From contig CAVOJV010000031.1 in assembly GCA_963696325.1 (NCBI GenBank), positions 67,487-131,486 of the forward strand: a stretch of 64,000 bases of DNA, read 5' to 3'. This DNA is from CAVOJV01 sp963696325. Lineage in GTDB: Bacteria; Pseudomonadota; Gammaproteobacteria; Competibacterales; Competibacteraceae. The first letter of the stretch is position 1. Each line of letters begins with the position of its first letter. The translations under genes were made by a program, and so were the position numbers. This document shows, in pieces, positions 1 to 9,284 of the stretch. Under the pieces are notes generated by a model that had not been told where the DNA came from, made no database searches, and was given only the letters and a program-made list of their open reading frames with translations.

Positions 1-41
1 ATCCAGCCGCGCAGGCCGGTTGTACCTTGCGTGTTTGCCAT
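1..41 (-). CDS. petB: Cytochrome b of the bc1 complex, N-terminal start only (partial)
   Basis: Only the first 13 codons are inside the window, reading MANTQGTTGLRGW and running off the left edge. The ATG shares one base with the petA stop codon (TAATG), the tight coupling normal for petA-petB. The product would be the diheme membrane subunit of ubiquinol:cytochrome c oxidoreductase. The identification rests mainly on position directly after petA and on the typical LRGW N-terminus, since no transmembrane or haem-ligand region is visible. Confidence 0.7.
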   Translation of the reverse strand, partial: MANTQGTTGLRGW

Positions 42-640
42 TATGTAGCCTCCGAGTCAACACCAACGAGAACGCGCGTATCACCGAGGAATTTGTAGGG
101 GGGCACCACCAGATTTGCGGGCGCTGGAACACCTTTGAAAACCCGCCCTGCCAGATCAAAACGAGAGCCGTGACACGGGCAAAAGAAACCTCCCTTCCAA
201 TCCGGCCCCAGATCGGCTGGCGCCCGATCGGGTCGAAAAGCGGGAGAACAGCCCAGATGAGTACAGATGCCGACCATTACCAAAAGTTCCGGCTTGATGG
301 CGCGGTTTATATTCCTGGCGTAGGCTGGCTGCTGGCTTTCCACGTCCGACTGGGGATCGCGTAACTGGCCGTTAAGGGCGGGCAAATCAGCCAGCATCTG
401 CTGAGTGCGACGCACCAGCCACACTGGCTTGCCGCGCCATTCCACGGTCAACAAGGCGCCTGTCTCCAATTTGCTGATATCGACTTCCACCGGCGCACCG
501 GCAGCCTGGGCACGTTCGCTCGGGGACCAGGATTTAATAAAGGGAGTAAGCACGAACGCTATGCCCACAGCGCCGACCACAGTAGCCGTCGTAGTCAGAA
601 AGCGGCGTTTGCGGAGATCTACGCCATCTACCGTACTCAT
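41..640 (-). CDS. petA: Ubiquinol-cytochrome c reductase Rieske iron-sulfur subunit
   Basis: This is the Rieske subunit of the bc1 complex, which passes electrons from ubiquinol to cytochrome c1 in the inner membrane. The 199-residue product has a twin-arginine-like N-terminus (RKRRFL, residues 10-15), one membrane anchor (about 17-35) and both cluster-binding loops: CTHLGC at 126-131 and CPCHGS at 154-159, so all four [2Fe-2S] ligands are present. The ATG at 640 is preferred because AGGAG sits seven bases upstream. A GTG six bases earlier would lie almost on top of that site. It is first in the pet operon and overlaps petB by one base. Confidence 0.95.
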   Translation of the reverse strand: MSTVDGVDLRKRRFLTTTATVVGAVGIAFVLTPFIKSWSPSERAQAAGAPVEVDISKLETGALLTVEWRGKPVWLVRRTQQMLADLPALNGQLRDPQSDVESQQPAYARNINRAIKPELLVMVGICTHLGCSPAFRPDRAPADLGPDWKGGFFCPCHGSRFDLAGRVFKGVPAPANLVVPPYKFLGDTRVLVGVDSEAT

Positions 641-742
641 AAGCACTCTCCTAAAAGGATAACATTCAAATGTGTAAATTAGCTTTTAACAGAAACAAGG
701 TGGGCGGCGGCGCCTAACATCGCCAGCTTCACAAAATAGAAA

Positions 743-771
743 ATAGTCGTATAGAGCCGCCCCCAGGTCAA
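743..771 (-). promoter_or_regulatory. Candidate sigma70 promoter for petAB
   Basis: On the minus strand TTGACC (766-771) is followed after 17 bases by GACTAT (743-748). The -35 is close to consensus and the -10 is weak. It lies about 100 bp upstream of the petA ATG in a gap that holds no gene. Assigned from sequence resemblance only. Confidence 0.35.
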
Positions 772-868
772 GTGAAATTCCCCTGTTGCTTGTGTGTTAG
801 TTGGGATCTGCGATCCCAGTGGTCTTCCAGGCAGGTTGCGGTAATGTTCATCCTGGGTCCGGATAACA

Positions 869-1246
869 TCAATTGTTCTTAGCGCCTTGATCTACCCATG
901 CTTTTAAAATCTTGATACTCGCCTCGGAAAGCGGTTCACCTCCATGCGGCATACTGATAGATTTGTCCACGCGCCCCTCGACCACCTGATTAAATACACT
1001 GCTCAAACTACTTCCTGGTACTACCACAGGACCATAGCTGGTTCCTTTCATCAAGGCTTCATACGTATCCATGCGCAGACCGGCTTGAGTATCGCCTTTA
1101 CCACCCGCGGCATGGCAGCTAAGGCAGTTCGCTTTAACGATTGGCGCTACCTCTTTTTTAAAGCTGACCTGATGCTCGCCGCTGCAACCGACCAAGACGA
1201 GACTTGCCAAGGGCAAGGCAAATAACAAACCTTTTAACGGAAACAT
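869..1246 (-). CDS. Monohaem cytochrome c lipoprotein
   Basis: A 125-residue exported protein with a lipoprotein signal (hydrophobic stretch, then LVLVGC), so it should be anchored to a membrane facing the periplasm. One haem c site is visible (CLSCH). The C-terminal half has the PHGGEPLS...ILKAWVDQGA pattern of small class I-like or Planctomycete-type cytochrome c domains, where the Met could be the distal haem ligand. The ATG at 1246 has GGGAGG upstream at good spacing. It lies just upstream of petA on the same strand and may donate or accept electrons around bc1, which is inference from position. The precise partner is unknown. Confidence 0.8.
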   Translation of the reverse strand: MFPLKGLLFALPLASLVLVGCSGEHQVSFKKEVAPIVKANCLSCHAAGGKGDTQAGLRMDTYEALMKGTSYGPVVVPGSSLSSVFNQVVEGRVDKSISMPHGGEPLSEASIKILKAWVDQGAKNN

Positions 1247-1326
1247 AGACACCTCCCAACTGAATGGTCAATCGACCCATTGCCACACGACCACAGGGGC
1301 GCTGGCAACAATTATTATTTCGATAA

Positions 1327-2407
1327 TTATAAAGCAGCGGCCAGAGCAGCGAGAAAAGTCCGGTTTTCCTCTGACGTGCCTAATGTCACCCGCAGACAGT
1401 CCCGTAACAAGCCGCCGGCGCCGCTCACGTTCTTGATAAGAATACCCGCCTCGCGCAAGGCTGCGAACAGCCGCTCCGCCGCGCCCGCTGGGGTACGGAA
1501 CAGGATAAAGTTGGCCTCGCTGGGAAACGGGGTGATGCCTGGCAAAGCCTGCAAGGCCCGCAACAAGGCGTCCCGCTCCGCCCGGATGCGGCGGGCTTGC
1601 TCGTCCAACAGCGCTCGCTGGCACAGCGCGAACTCGGCGCTGACCTGGGTTAGCACATTGATATTGTAGGGCAGCCGCAGCTTTTCGAATTCATCCAGCC
1701 AGCGCGGGGAACCCGTCAACAAGCCTAAGCGCAAGCCCGCCAGTCCCATTTTGGACAGCGTGCGCATGATCAGCAAATTGCCGTAGTCAGGCAGACTTGC
1801 GAGGAAGCTGTGGTCGGCGAAACTAAAATAAGCCTCATCCACCACCACCAACCCCGGTGCGGCGGCGATAAGCTGCCGGACTTCCCCCTCGGCAAAGCGA
1901 TTACCGGTGGGATTGTTAGGGTAAGCGATGAACACTACCGCCGGTCGGTAGTGTCCCATGGCCTGCAGCATGGCGGCCAGATCCAGGCTGAAATCGACCT
2001 CCCGCAGCGGCACTCCGACAAATTCCATGCCGACGAAGCTGGCTATCATCCGATACATGACGAAGCTCGGCTCAGGCGCCAGCACCACCCGCCCAGGCGC
2101 CGCCAGAGCCAGGATGACCAATTGGATCAGTTCATCGGAACCATTGCCCAGGATCAAACCGGCCGAGGCGGGAATGGCCATGAATTCGCGCAAGCACTCC
2201 TTGAGACTGGTCGCGTCGGGGATTCGGATAGCGGTTGAGCGGCACCTCCCGTAGCGTTTCCAACCAGGCCGCCTTCAGTTCCTCTGGCCAACCATAGGGG
2301 TTTTCCATGGCGTCCAGCTTAATCAAGCCCCTGGCATCAGGGACATGGTAGGCGGCAAGCGCTCGGATCGCGGGGCGTATCAGATTTTCCGGCGTCACGG
2401 CAGGCAT
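1327..2407 (-). CDS. hisC: Histidinol-phosphate aminotransferase, interrupted by one frameshift
   Basis: PLP-dependent enzyme that converts imidazole acetol phosphate to histidinol phosphate in histidine synthesis. Visible marks are MENPYGWP near the N-terminus, NGSDELI, YPNNPTGN, VVDEAYFSF and the lysine motif RTLSKMGLAGLRLG. The reading frame breaks in the run GGGG at 2218-2221. Removing one base restores YPNPDATSLKECLREFM across the join, so this is most likely a one-base homopolymer error, though a real mutation cannot be excluded. ATG 2407 is taken as the start; a TTG at 2419 overlapping the hisD stop is the alternative. Confidence 0.88.
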
Positions 2408-2415
2408 ACCGAAAG

Positions 2416-3720
2416 TCAACCCGTGGTTAGCCGCAATTCGGCGGAACGGGCATGCGCGGTCAGCCCTTCCCCGCGGGCCAACACGGCGGCAATGCGGCCC
2501 AGGGCGGCGGCGCCTGCTGCCGAACAGTTAATGAGGCTGGAGCGTTTCTGAAAATCGTATACTCCCAACGGCGAGGAAAACCGTGCCGTGCGCGAGGTAG
2601 GCAACACGTGATTGGGACCAGCGCAGTAATCACCCAAGGCCTCGGCCGTATACCGGCCCATGAAGATCGCGCCGGCATGCCGGATCAAGGGCAGCAGGGC
2701 CCGGGGCTCGGCCACCGACAGTTCCAGATGCTCAGGGGCGATGAAGTTGGCTACGTGGCAGGCTTCCTGGAGATCCCGCACCAGTATGAAGGCGGCGCGG
2801 CAGCGCAGCGACGATTCGATGATGGCGCGCCGCTCCATCCCTGGCAGCAGCTTTTCGACACTGGCCTGGACTTGCTCCATAAACCCGTTATTCGGGGTCA
2901 CCAGAATGGGCTGGGCGTCTTCGTCGTGCTCGGCCTGGGAAAACAGATCCATGGCGATCCAGTCCGGATTGGTTTGGCCGTCGCAGACTACCAGTATTTC
3001 CGAGGGACCGGCGATCATATCGATGCCCACAGCGCCGAATACCAGCCGCTTGGCGGTGGCCACGTAGATATTGCCGGGGCCGACGATCTTATCCACCCGC
3101 GGCACTGTCTCGGTACCATAGGCCAACGCAGCCACCGCCTGGGCGCCACCGATAGTGAACACCCGGTCCACACCGGCCACGGCAGCGGCAGCCAGCACCA
3201 GTTCATTGACAGCGCCACCCGGGGTCGGCACCACCATCACCAACATCCCCACTCCCGCCACCTTGGCGGGTATGGCGTTCATCAGTACCGACGAAGGATA
3301 AGCCGCCTTGCCGCCGGGCACATAAAGCCCCACGCTGTCCAACGGTGTGACCTGCTGACCCAGCACGGTGCCGTCAGCTTCGGTGGTGCTCCAGGAAACC
3401 AGTTTCTGCTGCTCTGCGTAAGCGCGCACCCTGGAGGCGGCCGCCGCCAGGGCAGCACGTTGCTCAGTCGGAATATCTGCGAGGGCGTGTTGCAAGCGTG
3501 GGACAGGAATTTCCAGTTCGGCTACCGTATGGCTCTCGACGCGATCGAAACGGCGAGTGTACTCCAGCAGGGCAGCGTCACCGCGGCCGCGCACCTGAAC
3601 GATAATATCCCGCACCTTGTCGACAACCGTAGTTCCGGAGACACCATCCCAGGTCGTCAGCGCCTCCAGGCGGGTCCAAAAATCGGCCTCATTGGTGCTG
3701 AGGCGTTTTATATCCAGCAT
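2416..3720 (-). CDS. hisD: Histidinol dehydrogenase
   Basis: Zinc- and NAD-dependent enzyme that oxidises histidinol to histidine, the last two steps of the pathway. The 434-residue protein shows GLYVPGGKAAYPSSVLM, the GPGNIYVATAKR region, IAGPSEILV, the zinc-site stretch SQAEHDEDAQ and FIAPEHLEL. An in-frame ATG exists 39 bases earlier, directly abutting the hisG stop, but MLDIKRL at 3720 matches usual family N-termini better. It sits between hisG and hisC in one operon. Confidence 0.93.
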   Translation of the reverse strand: MLDIKRLSTNEADFWTRLEALTTWDGVSGTTVVDKVRDIIVQVRGRGDAALLEYTRRFDRVESHTVAELEIPVPRLQHALADIPTEQRAALAAAASRVRAYAEQQKLVSWSTTEADGTVLGQQVTPLDSVGLYVPGGKAAYPSSVLMNAIPAKVAGVGMLVMVVPTPGGAVNELVLAAAAVAGVDRVFTIGGAQAVAALAYGTETVPRVDKIVGPGNIYVATAKRLVFGAVGIDMIAGPSEILVVCDGQTNPDWIAMDLFSQAEHDEDAQPILVTPNNGFMEQVQASVEKLLPGMERRAIIESSLRCRAAFILVRDLQEACHVANFIAPEHLELSVAEPRALLPLIRHAGAIFMGRYTAEALGDYCAGPNHVLPTSRTARFSSPLGVYDFQKRSSLINCSAAGAAALGRIAAVLARGEGLTAHARSAELRLTTG

Positions 3721-3759
3721 AATCGAATTCTCGTCGCAACTCGGTTGGTGAAAAATCAT

Positions 3760-4389
3760 TCAGGCAACGGCGGCAGCCAGACAGTCGATCAGCGCCTTGA
3801 CGCGCTCGTGCTTCATCTTCATCGCGGCCTTGTTAACGATCAGGCGCGAACTGATGTCGGCGATATGTTCCAAAGGCTCTAAACCATTAGCCCTTAGGGT
3901 ATTGCCGGTGTCCACCAAATCTACAATGCGATCCGCCAGACCTACTAAAGGCGCCAACTCCATGGAACCATAGAGCTTGATAAGCTCCACTTGGCGGCCC
4001 TGCGCAGCGAAGAATCGGCGGGTGGTATTGACGTACTTGGTGGCGATGCGCAAACGGCCCGCCCGGGGCTGGACAACAGCGCGTCCGGCAACCATCAATC
4101 CGCAGCGGGCAATCTTCAAGTCCAAAGGCTCATAAAGCCCTTCCCCGCCGTGCTCCATGAGCACATCCTTGCCCGCCACACCCAGATCCGCTGCCCCATA
4201 CTGCACATAGGTCGGCACGTCGGTGGCGCGCAATATGACCAGCTTCACCTCAGGACGGTTGGTATCCAGAACCAGTTTGCGGCTGCTCTCCGGATCCTCG
4301 GCGGGGACCAAGCCAGCCACCGCCAGCAAGGGCAGCGCCTCTTTGAAGATGCGACCCCTGCTTAGCGCGATGGTCAGTACCGGCTGCAT
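3760..4389 (-). CDS. hisG: ATP phosphoribosyltransferase, short form
   Basis: First enzyme of histidine synthesis, joining ATP and PRPP. The 209-residue length shows the short HisG form, which lacks the C-terminal regulatory domain and in known systems needs the HisZ partner; no hisZ is visible in this window. Typical blocks are ALSRGRIF at the N-terminus, GAADLGVAGKDVL, and the PRPP-binding-like stretch IVDLVDTGNTLRANGL. It is the first his gene after murA and is adjacent to hisD. Confidence 0.95.
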   Translation of the reverse strand: MQPVLTIALSRGRIFKEALPLLAVAGLVPAEDPESSRKLVLDTNRPEVKLVILRATDVPTYVQYGAADLGVAGKDVLMEHGGEGLYEPLDLKIARCGLMVAGRAVVQPRAGRLRIATKYVNTTRRFFAAQGRQVELIKLYGSMELAPLVGLADRIVDLVDTGNTLRANGLEPLEHIADISSRLIVNKAAMKMKHERVKALIDCLAAAVA

Positions 4390-4413
4390 GAATCCTCGTT
4401 TCTGTCGACTGCC

Positions 4414-5673
4414 TCAGCCTGGCACGCGGCGAATATGCGCGCCCAATTGAGAGAGCTTTTCTTCGATACAATCATAGCCGCGGTCGATATGATATACCCG
4501 ATCCACGACCGTATCACCCTTGGCCACCAGGGCCGCCAGGATTAAGCTGGCGGAGGCTCGCAAGTCGGTAGCCATGATCGGCGCACCGGTAAGCTCCGGC
4601 ACACCGGTGCTGATGGCGGTATTTCCTTCCAGAAGGATCTGCGCACCCATGCGTTGCAGTTCGTTAACATGCATGAAGCGGTTCTCGAACACCGTCTCGG
4701 TAATGGTCCCCACCCCTTCCGCCACGGCGTTCAAGGCGGTGAATTGGGCCTGCATGTCAGTGGGGAAAGCCGGATAGGGTGCGGTGCGGATATTCACGGC
4801 CTTGGGGCGGCGATCATGCATATCCACTTCAATCCAGTCAGGTCCAACATTGACCTCGGCGCCGGCGTCTTCCAGCTTGAGTAAAACGGCCTCCAGGATA
4901 TCCGGGCGGGTATCCTTGACCTTAACCCGGCCACCGGTGATAGCCGCCGCCACCAGATAGGTGCCGGTCTCGATGCGGTCGGGGAGCACGCGATAAGAAG
5001 TGCCGGAAAGTCTGTCAACCCCCTCAATGATGATGGTATCATTACCCGCACCACTAATGTGCGCCCCCATGCAGTTCAGACAGTTTGCCAGGTCCACCAC
5101 CTCGGGTTCCCGGGCGGCGTTTTCGATAATCGTCGTGCCCTGAGCCAGGGTGGCCGCCATCAGCAGGTTTTCAGTGCCGGTCACGGTCACCAGATCCATG
5201 ACGATGCGGGCGCCCTTCAAGCGTTTGGCCTCGGCAAGGATATACCCATTCTCCAGCCGGATATTCGCCCCCATGTCCGCCAGGCCCTTGATATGCAGGT
5301 TCACTGGCCGGGAACCGATGGCGCAACCGCCGGGCAGGGACACCTCGGCCCTGCCGAAACGCGCCAGCAACGGCCCCAGCACCAGGATGGAGGCGCGCAT
5401 GGTTTTCACTAATTCATAGGGCGCCCGAAAACCAGTAATGGTGCGTGGGTCCACTTCAATGTTGAGGCGCTCGTCCACTACCAGCCTAACCCCCATACGC
5501 CCCAGTAATTCCATGGTTGTGGTCACGTCATGGAGATGGGGTACGTTGCTGATCGTGATTGGTTCGTCGGCCAACAAGGTGGCCGACAGGATCGGCAGAA
5601 CCGCGTTTTTGGCCCCTGATGCGCGCAACTCGCCCCGCAGTGTTGCGCCACCGGTGATAATCAACTTACTCAT
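4414..5673 (-). CDS. murA: UDP-N-acetylglucosamine 1-carboxyvinyltransferase
   Basis: Cytosolic enzyme for the first committed step of peptidoglycan synthesis, transferring enolpyruvate from PEP to UDP-GlcNAc. The 419-residue length is normal. SGAKNAVLPIL (KN pair, 19-29) and the active-site loop LPGGCAIGSRPVNLH with Cys117, the fosfomycin target in characterised MurA, are present. It overlaps ibaG by eight bases and precedes hisG, an order found in many gammaproteobacteria. Confidence 0.97.
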   Translation of the reverse strand: MSKLIITGGATLRGELRASGAKNAVLPILSATLLADEPITISNVPHLHDVTTTMELLGRMGVRLVVDERLNIEVDPRTITGFRAPYELVKTMRASILVLGPLLARFGRAEVSLPGGCAIGSRPVNLHIKGLADMGANIRLENGYILAEAKRLKGARIVMDLVTVTGTENLLMAATLAQGTTIIENAAREPEVVDLANCLNCMGAHISGAGNDTIIIEGVDRLSGTSYRVLPDRIETGTYLVAAAITGGRVKVKDTRPDILEAVLLKLEDAGAEVNVGPDWIEVDMHDRRPKAVNIRTAPYPAFPTDMQAQFTALNAVAEGVGTITETVFENRFMHVNELQRMGAQILLEGNTAISTGVPELTGAPIMATDLRASASLILAALVAKGDTVVDRVYHIDRGYDCIEEKLSQLGAHIRRVPG

Positions 5674-5908
5674 TATGATGCCAAGTATCCGGCGTATAGG
5701 TCTTCAGCGCTAAAGCATGGATTTCTTCGTTCTCCATACGCTTGCCTAAAGCGGAATAGACCATGCGATGTTGCTGCAAAAGCGATTTGCCGGCAAAGGC
5801 TACGCTGATCACGGTGGCTTCAAAGTGCTTGCCATCTTCCCCCCGTACAATAACCTGGGCACCGGGTAAGCCTGCTTTGATCAGGTGCTCAATATGATTC
5901 GCTTGCAT
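5666..5908 (-). CDS. ibaG: BolA/IbaG family protein
   Basis: An 80-residue BolA-fold protein with the family block FAGKSLLQQHRMVYSALGKRM, whose His is a cluster ligand in BolA-glutaredoxin complexes. Family members act in iron-sulfur and redox handling together with monothiol glutaredoxins. The 3' end overlaps murA, which supports co-expression. The order mlaB-ibaG-murA is the common gammaproteobacterial arrangement (yrbA in E. coli). Confidence 0.92.
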   Translation of the reverse strand: MQANHIEHLIKAGLPGAQVIVRGEDGKHFEATVISVAFAGKSLLQQHRMVYSALGKRMENEEIHALALKTYTPDTWHHNE

Positions 5909-5988
5909 CGCAAAAACCTACATTCAGTGTTAGTAATATCAAACTATACGAAAAAAAATCACTTGAGGTGCGAGTGCATGCCATTGCC

Positions 5989-6285
5989 TCAAGCCAAAGG
6001 CAGCAAGTCCTCCAAGTCGGCGACACGAATGATAGCCAGCATTTGCGCCGGAACATTGACGAAGCGCAGATCCTGGCCACGCGCCCTGGCTTCACGCAGC
6101 CATTCCACCAACAGGGCGACGCCAGCACTGTCAGCACGACTCACTCCACCCAGATCGATGCGCAAGGGCGGTTGTTCCCGGAACCGCTCCTCAGTTTCCC
6201 GCCATAAGGCTTCCACAGCACCGAAATCCAATTCACCCCGTACTGCAAACGCGCCCGCACCACACGCCTCAAGCTGGGCCGCCAT
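5989..6285 (-). CDS. mlaB: STAS-domain subunit of the Mla phospholipid transporter
   Basis: A 98-residue STAS-domain protein (GVSRADSAGVALLVEWL is the STAS core with the conserved DSAG loop). In the Mla complex it binds the ATPase MlaF and controls its activity on the cytosolic side. Its start codon shares a base with the mlaC stop (TGATG), so the two are probably translationally coupled. Confidence 0.9.
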   Translation of the reverse strand: MAAQLEACGAGAFAVRGELDFGAVEALWRETEERFREQPPLRIDLGGVSRADSAGVALLVEWLREARARGQDLRFVNVPAQMLAIIRVADLEDLLPLA

Positions 6286-6896
6286 CAGCGGGTAACCTGC
6301 TGGTTGCGCTGCTCCAGTCCCTGGATCACGGCATCCATGCCGCCATCGCGGATCTGACTGACAAACGTATCGCGATAGTTAGTCACCAGACTAATGCCGT
6401 CGACGGTGACATCATAAACCTTCCAGGTACCATTCATGAAATGCATGCTGTAGTTGATGGGGATAGGCGCCCCGCTCCGGGGTTGGACCTGGGTAGGCAC
6501 CGTGACATCATTAGTATTCGCCGCGGGAGGGGATGTGGCGGGGAAACGGATCTCTTCATTGGAATATTCCAACAGGGCGCTGGCGTAGGTACGCACTAAC
6601 AGGGTGCGAAACTGGTCGGTAAACCGGGTGCGCTGTTCGGGGCTAGCACTGCGCCAATACTTGCCAAGCGCCCACCGGGATATCAGTTCGAAATCGAAAT
6701 GCGGCAGCAGGATCTGATCAACCAGATCGTAGATTTTGCTGGCATCTTGTTGTAAAGCCGGACGGTCTTTATTCAAAGCCGCGATCATCCGCTGGGACGT
6801 TTCCTTGATCACGTCTTGAGGCGAGTCGGCAACCGCACCCGAGGCGCTGGCCAGTGACAGCAGAAGGAAGCACCACCTAGCAAGCAATTTTTTCAT
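6285..6896 (-). CDS. mlaC: Periplasmic phospholipid-binding protein MlaC
   Basis: Soluble periplasmic shuttle between the outer-membrane lipoprotein MlaA and the inner-membrane MlaFEDB complex. About 203 residues with a clear signal peptide (MKKLLARWCFLLLSLASA, cleaved near AVA-DS) and the family region LLPHFDFELISRWALGKYWR. ATG 6896 is chosen because GGAA lies upstream and it opens directly into the signal peptide; a GTG at 6914 is the longer alternative. Overlaps mlaB. Confidence 0.93.
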   Translation of the reverse strand: MKKLLARWCFLLLSLASASGAVADSPQDVIKETSQRMIAALNKDRPALQQDASKIYDLVDQILLPHFDFELISRWALGKYWRSASPEQRTRFTDQFRTLLVRTYASALLEYSNEEIRFPATSPPAANTNDVTVPTQVQPRSGAPIPINYSMHFMNGTWKVYDVTVDGISLVTNYRDTFVSQIRDGGMDAVIQGLEQRNQQVTR

Positions 6897-6978
6897 CAGA
6901 TTTTCCACATTCACTGTTATCTCGCGACAAGACCCAGAGCATTGGCCTTCTGTATGGCAGGCAAGGGTGACGCCCGCT

Positions 6979-7452
6979 TTACTTGGCCTTGTCGCCTGCG
7001 GTCATACTGGTCACCAGACGGCCGATCAACTTTTCCAGGACCATGGCAGACTGGGTCAGCTTGACCCGGTCACCATCCTTAAGATAATTATCCGCGCCGC
7101 CGGGTTCCAAGCCGACGTATTGCTCACCCAACAGACCGGCGGTAAGAATACTGGCGCTGGAATCGACGGGCAATTGGTCATATTTCGGATTGATCGACAA
7201 GATCACTACCGCCTCATAGTTTTGCCTATCAATATCGATACCGATCACTCGACCGACCCGCACGCCGGCCATAGTCACTGGCGCGCGGACCCTGAGGCCG
7301 CCGATATTTTCGAAGCTGGCGGTAACCCGGTAGCCCTTTTCATCGGCCAGACTGGTGATGTCGCTAACCTTCATGGCCAGCATGAAAAACGCCGCCAGGC
7401 CCACAGCCACAAACACCCCCACGGTGAGTTCCAGCGTCTTCGTCGTCGCCAT
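6979..7452 (-). CDS. mlaD: MCE-domain substrate-binding subunit MlaD
   Basis: A 157-residue inner-membrane-anchored protein with one N-terminal membrane helix (about 8-27) and one MCE domain (about 38-118, including GLRVRAPVTMAGVRVGRV and GLLGEQYVGLEPGG). MlaD forms a hexameric ring on MlaE through which phospholipid passes. It sits one base from mlaE inside the mla operon. Confidence 0.95.
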   Translation of the reverse strand: MATTKTLELTVGVFVAVGLAAFFMLAMKVSDITSLADEKGYRVTASFENIGGLRVRAPVTMAGVRVGRVIGIDIDRQNYEAVVILSINPKYDQLPVDSSASILTAGLLGEQYVGLEPGGADNYLKDGDRVKLTQSAMVLEKLIGRLVTSMTAGDKAK

Positions 7453-7453
7453 C

Positions 7454-8239
7454 TCAAATACCCCTGAACATTAGAGCCGTCAGCACGAAATCCAGGCCAA
7501 GCACCGCTAACGAGGTATTTACTACGGTGCGGGTTGTGGCGCGGCCAATACCTTCCGAAGTCGGCAGGGTATCATAACCCTCGAACACGGCGATCCAGTT
7601 CGCCACCACCCCAAAGGCGATGCTTTTTATCACCACGCCATTGATCACATCGTCTTCCAACTGTACCGAAGCCTGCATCTGCGACCAGAAGGTCCCGCTG
7701 TCCACCCCTAATTGCTCCACCGCAACAAAATAGCCGCCCAGTATGCCAACGGCCGTAAAAATCCCGGCCAGCAATGGCATGGCTATGAACCCCGCCAGAA
7801 AGCGGGGAGCCAGTACCCGTCTGAAAGGGTCTACCGCCATCATTTCCATGCAGGAGAGCTGCTCCGTGGCCTTCATGAGACCAATCTCGGCGGTCAGCGC
7901 CGACCCAGCCCGGCCAGCATACAGCAGGGCCGCTACTACTGGTCCCAATTCCCGCACCAGGGACAGCGCCACCAGTGTACCGAGAGAGGACTCGGCGCCA
8001 AAATCCACCAGATTGATATAGCCCTGTAGGCCCAGCACCATGCCCACGAACAGCCCGGACACCAGGATAATCGGCAAGGACAAAAATCCCACCGAATGAA
8101 TTTGCTTGACAATCAAGCCGGGGCGGGTGAAAAGAAACGACAGCGCACCCAACAACCGCAGGAAAAACAGGCTGCCGCGTCCCAAGCGGGCGATCCGGGC
8201 CAGCGCGTACCGGCCTAGCCATTGCAACCACCCACTCAT
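7454..8239 (-). CDS. mlaE: Permease subunit MlaE
   Basis: A 261-residue integral membrane protein of the MlaE/TTG permease family with several hydrophobic segments and the family stretch LVRELGPVVAALLYAGRAGSALTAEIG. It is the membrane core of the phospholipid transporter. Its start overlaps the mlaF stop (ATGA). Confidence 0.95.
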   Translation of the reverse strand: MSGWLQWLGRYALARIARLGRGSLFFLRLLGALSFLFTRPGLIVKQIHSVGFLSLPIILVSGLFVGMVLGLQGYINLVDFGAESSLGTLVALSLVRELGPVVAALLYAGRAGSALTAEIGLMKATEQLSCMEMMAVDPFRRVLAPRFLAGFIAMPLLAGIFTAVGILGGYFVAVEQLGVDSGTFWSQMQASVQLEDDVINGVVIKSIAFGVVANWIAVFEGYDTLPTSEGIGRATTRTVVNTSLAVLGLDFVLTALMFRGI

Positions 8240-9069
8240 CGCCCTTTACCCTCCGCCAGCAAATCCGCCTCGTAAGCCGGCGCCGGATAGTGAAAGGACA
8301 CTGGACCATCCGGAAGCGCCTGCAGGAACTGCTCTACCCAGGGCGACGACGAGCGCCCCAGTTCCGCAGGCGTACCATGGTCCATGATTCGGCCATCGGC
8401 AATCAGATAGATATAGTCGGCGATGGCCGCTGTTTCCTTCACATCATGGGAAACGATAATGCTGGTATGTCCCAGGGCCTCATTGAGGACGCGGATCAGT
8501 TTGATCAAAACCCCCATGGAAATCGGGTCCTGGCCAGCGAAGGGCTCGTCATACAGGAGTATCATGGGGTCCAGGGCGATAGCCCGAGCCAAGGCCACCC
8601 GCCGCGCCATGCCACCGGAAAGCTGGCTAGGCATTAACTGGCGCGCTCCGCGCAGGCCCACGGACTCCAGCTTCATCAGTACCAGGGTACGAATCAACCG
8701 CTCGGGCAAGCGGGTGTGTTCGCGCAGTGGGAATGCCACATTATCGAACACACTGAGATCCGTGAAGAGCGCCCCGCTCTGGAACAGCATGCCCATGCGC
8801 TTGCGCAGCCGGTACAGATCACGCCGAGCCAGGGCCTGAATATTTTCGCCATCCACCTCCAGGATGCCGGCAGCGGGCCGCAGTTGCCCACCAATCAACC
8901 GTAGCAAGGTAGTCTTGCCGGTACCGCTGGGCCCCATGATGGCAGTGATCTTGCCACGCTGAATATCCAGATCGATGCCGGCGAATATCACGCGCTCGCC
9001 GCGCGCAAACCGCAAGCCGCGCACGCTGACCAGACTATCCTGGGAGGTGGAGGAAGTTGTAGGCTGCAT
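8236..9069 (-). CDS. mlaF: ATP-binding subunit MlaF
   Basis: ABC ATPase of the Mla retrograde phospholipid transporter. Walker A GPSGTGKTT, signature LSGGMARRVALARA, Walker B MILLYDEPFAGQDP and the switch region IIVSHDVKE are all visible. The ATG at 9069 (MQPTTSS) is used rather than an upstream in-frame ATG because family proteins begin close to this point; the product is 277 residues. It is the first gene of the mla-ibaG-murA-his run and is divergent from kdsD, so the 215-bp gap at 9070-9284 should hold both promoters. Confidence 0.94.
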   Translation of the reverse strand: MQPTTSSTSQDSLVSVRGLRFARGERVIFAGIDLDIQRGKITAIMGPSGTGKTTLLRLIGGQLRPAAGILEVDGENIQALARRDLYRLRKRMGMLFQSGALFTDLSVFDNVAFPLREHTRLPERLIRTLVLMKLESVGLRGARQLMPSQLSGGMARRVALARAIALDPMILLYDEPFAGQDPISMGVLIKLIRVLNEALGHTSIIVSHDVKETAAIADYIYLIADGRIMDHGTPAELGRSSSPWVEQFLQALPDGPVSFHYPAPAYEADLLAEGKGR

Positions 9070-9284
9070 TAATGAATTCTTTAGCTGGGGACGGTAGCGA
9101 CCCACCCGTTTTCCAAAAGTGTTTAAGTTTCGTCGCAAGCGGGTACGGTGTCAAACGCGCAGCGCCTAATCGTAACCACGGGACAGTGCGCAAAGCAGTT
9201 TTTGCAGCTAATGCCAAGGTGTATGATTGCCGGGTATTCTCAGCGGGGCATACATGTTTCGAGATGCCCAAAGACAACCTACGC

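Noticed and set aside
2452..3882. 476-codon plus-strand open frame opposite hisD/hisG
   Set aside because: His- and Gln-rich composition without any family feature; it mirrors the third-position GC bias of hisD and hisG, which have all their motifs on the other strand.
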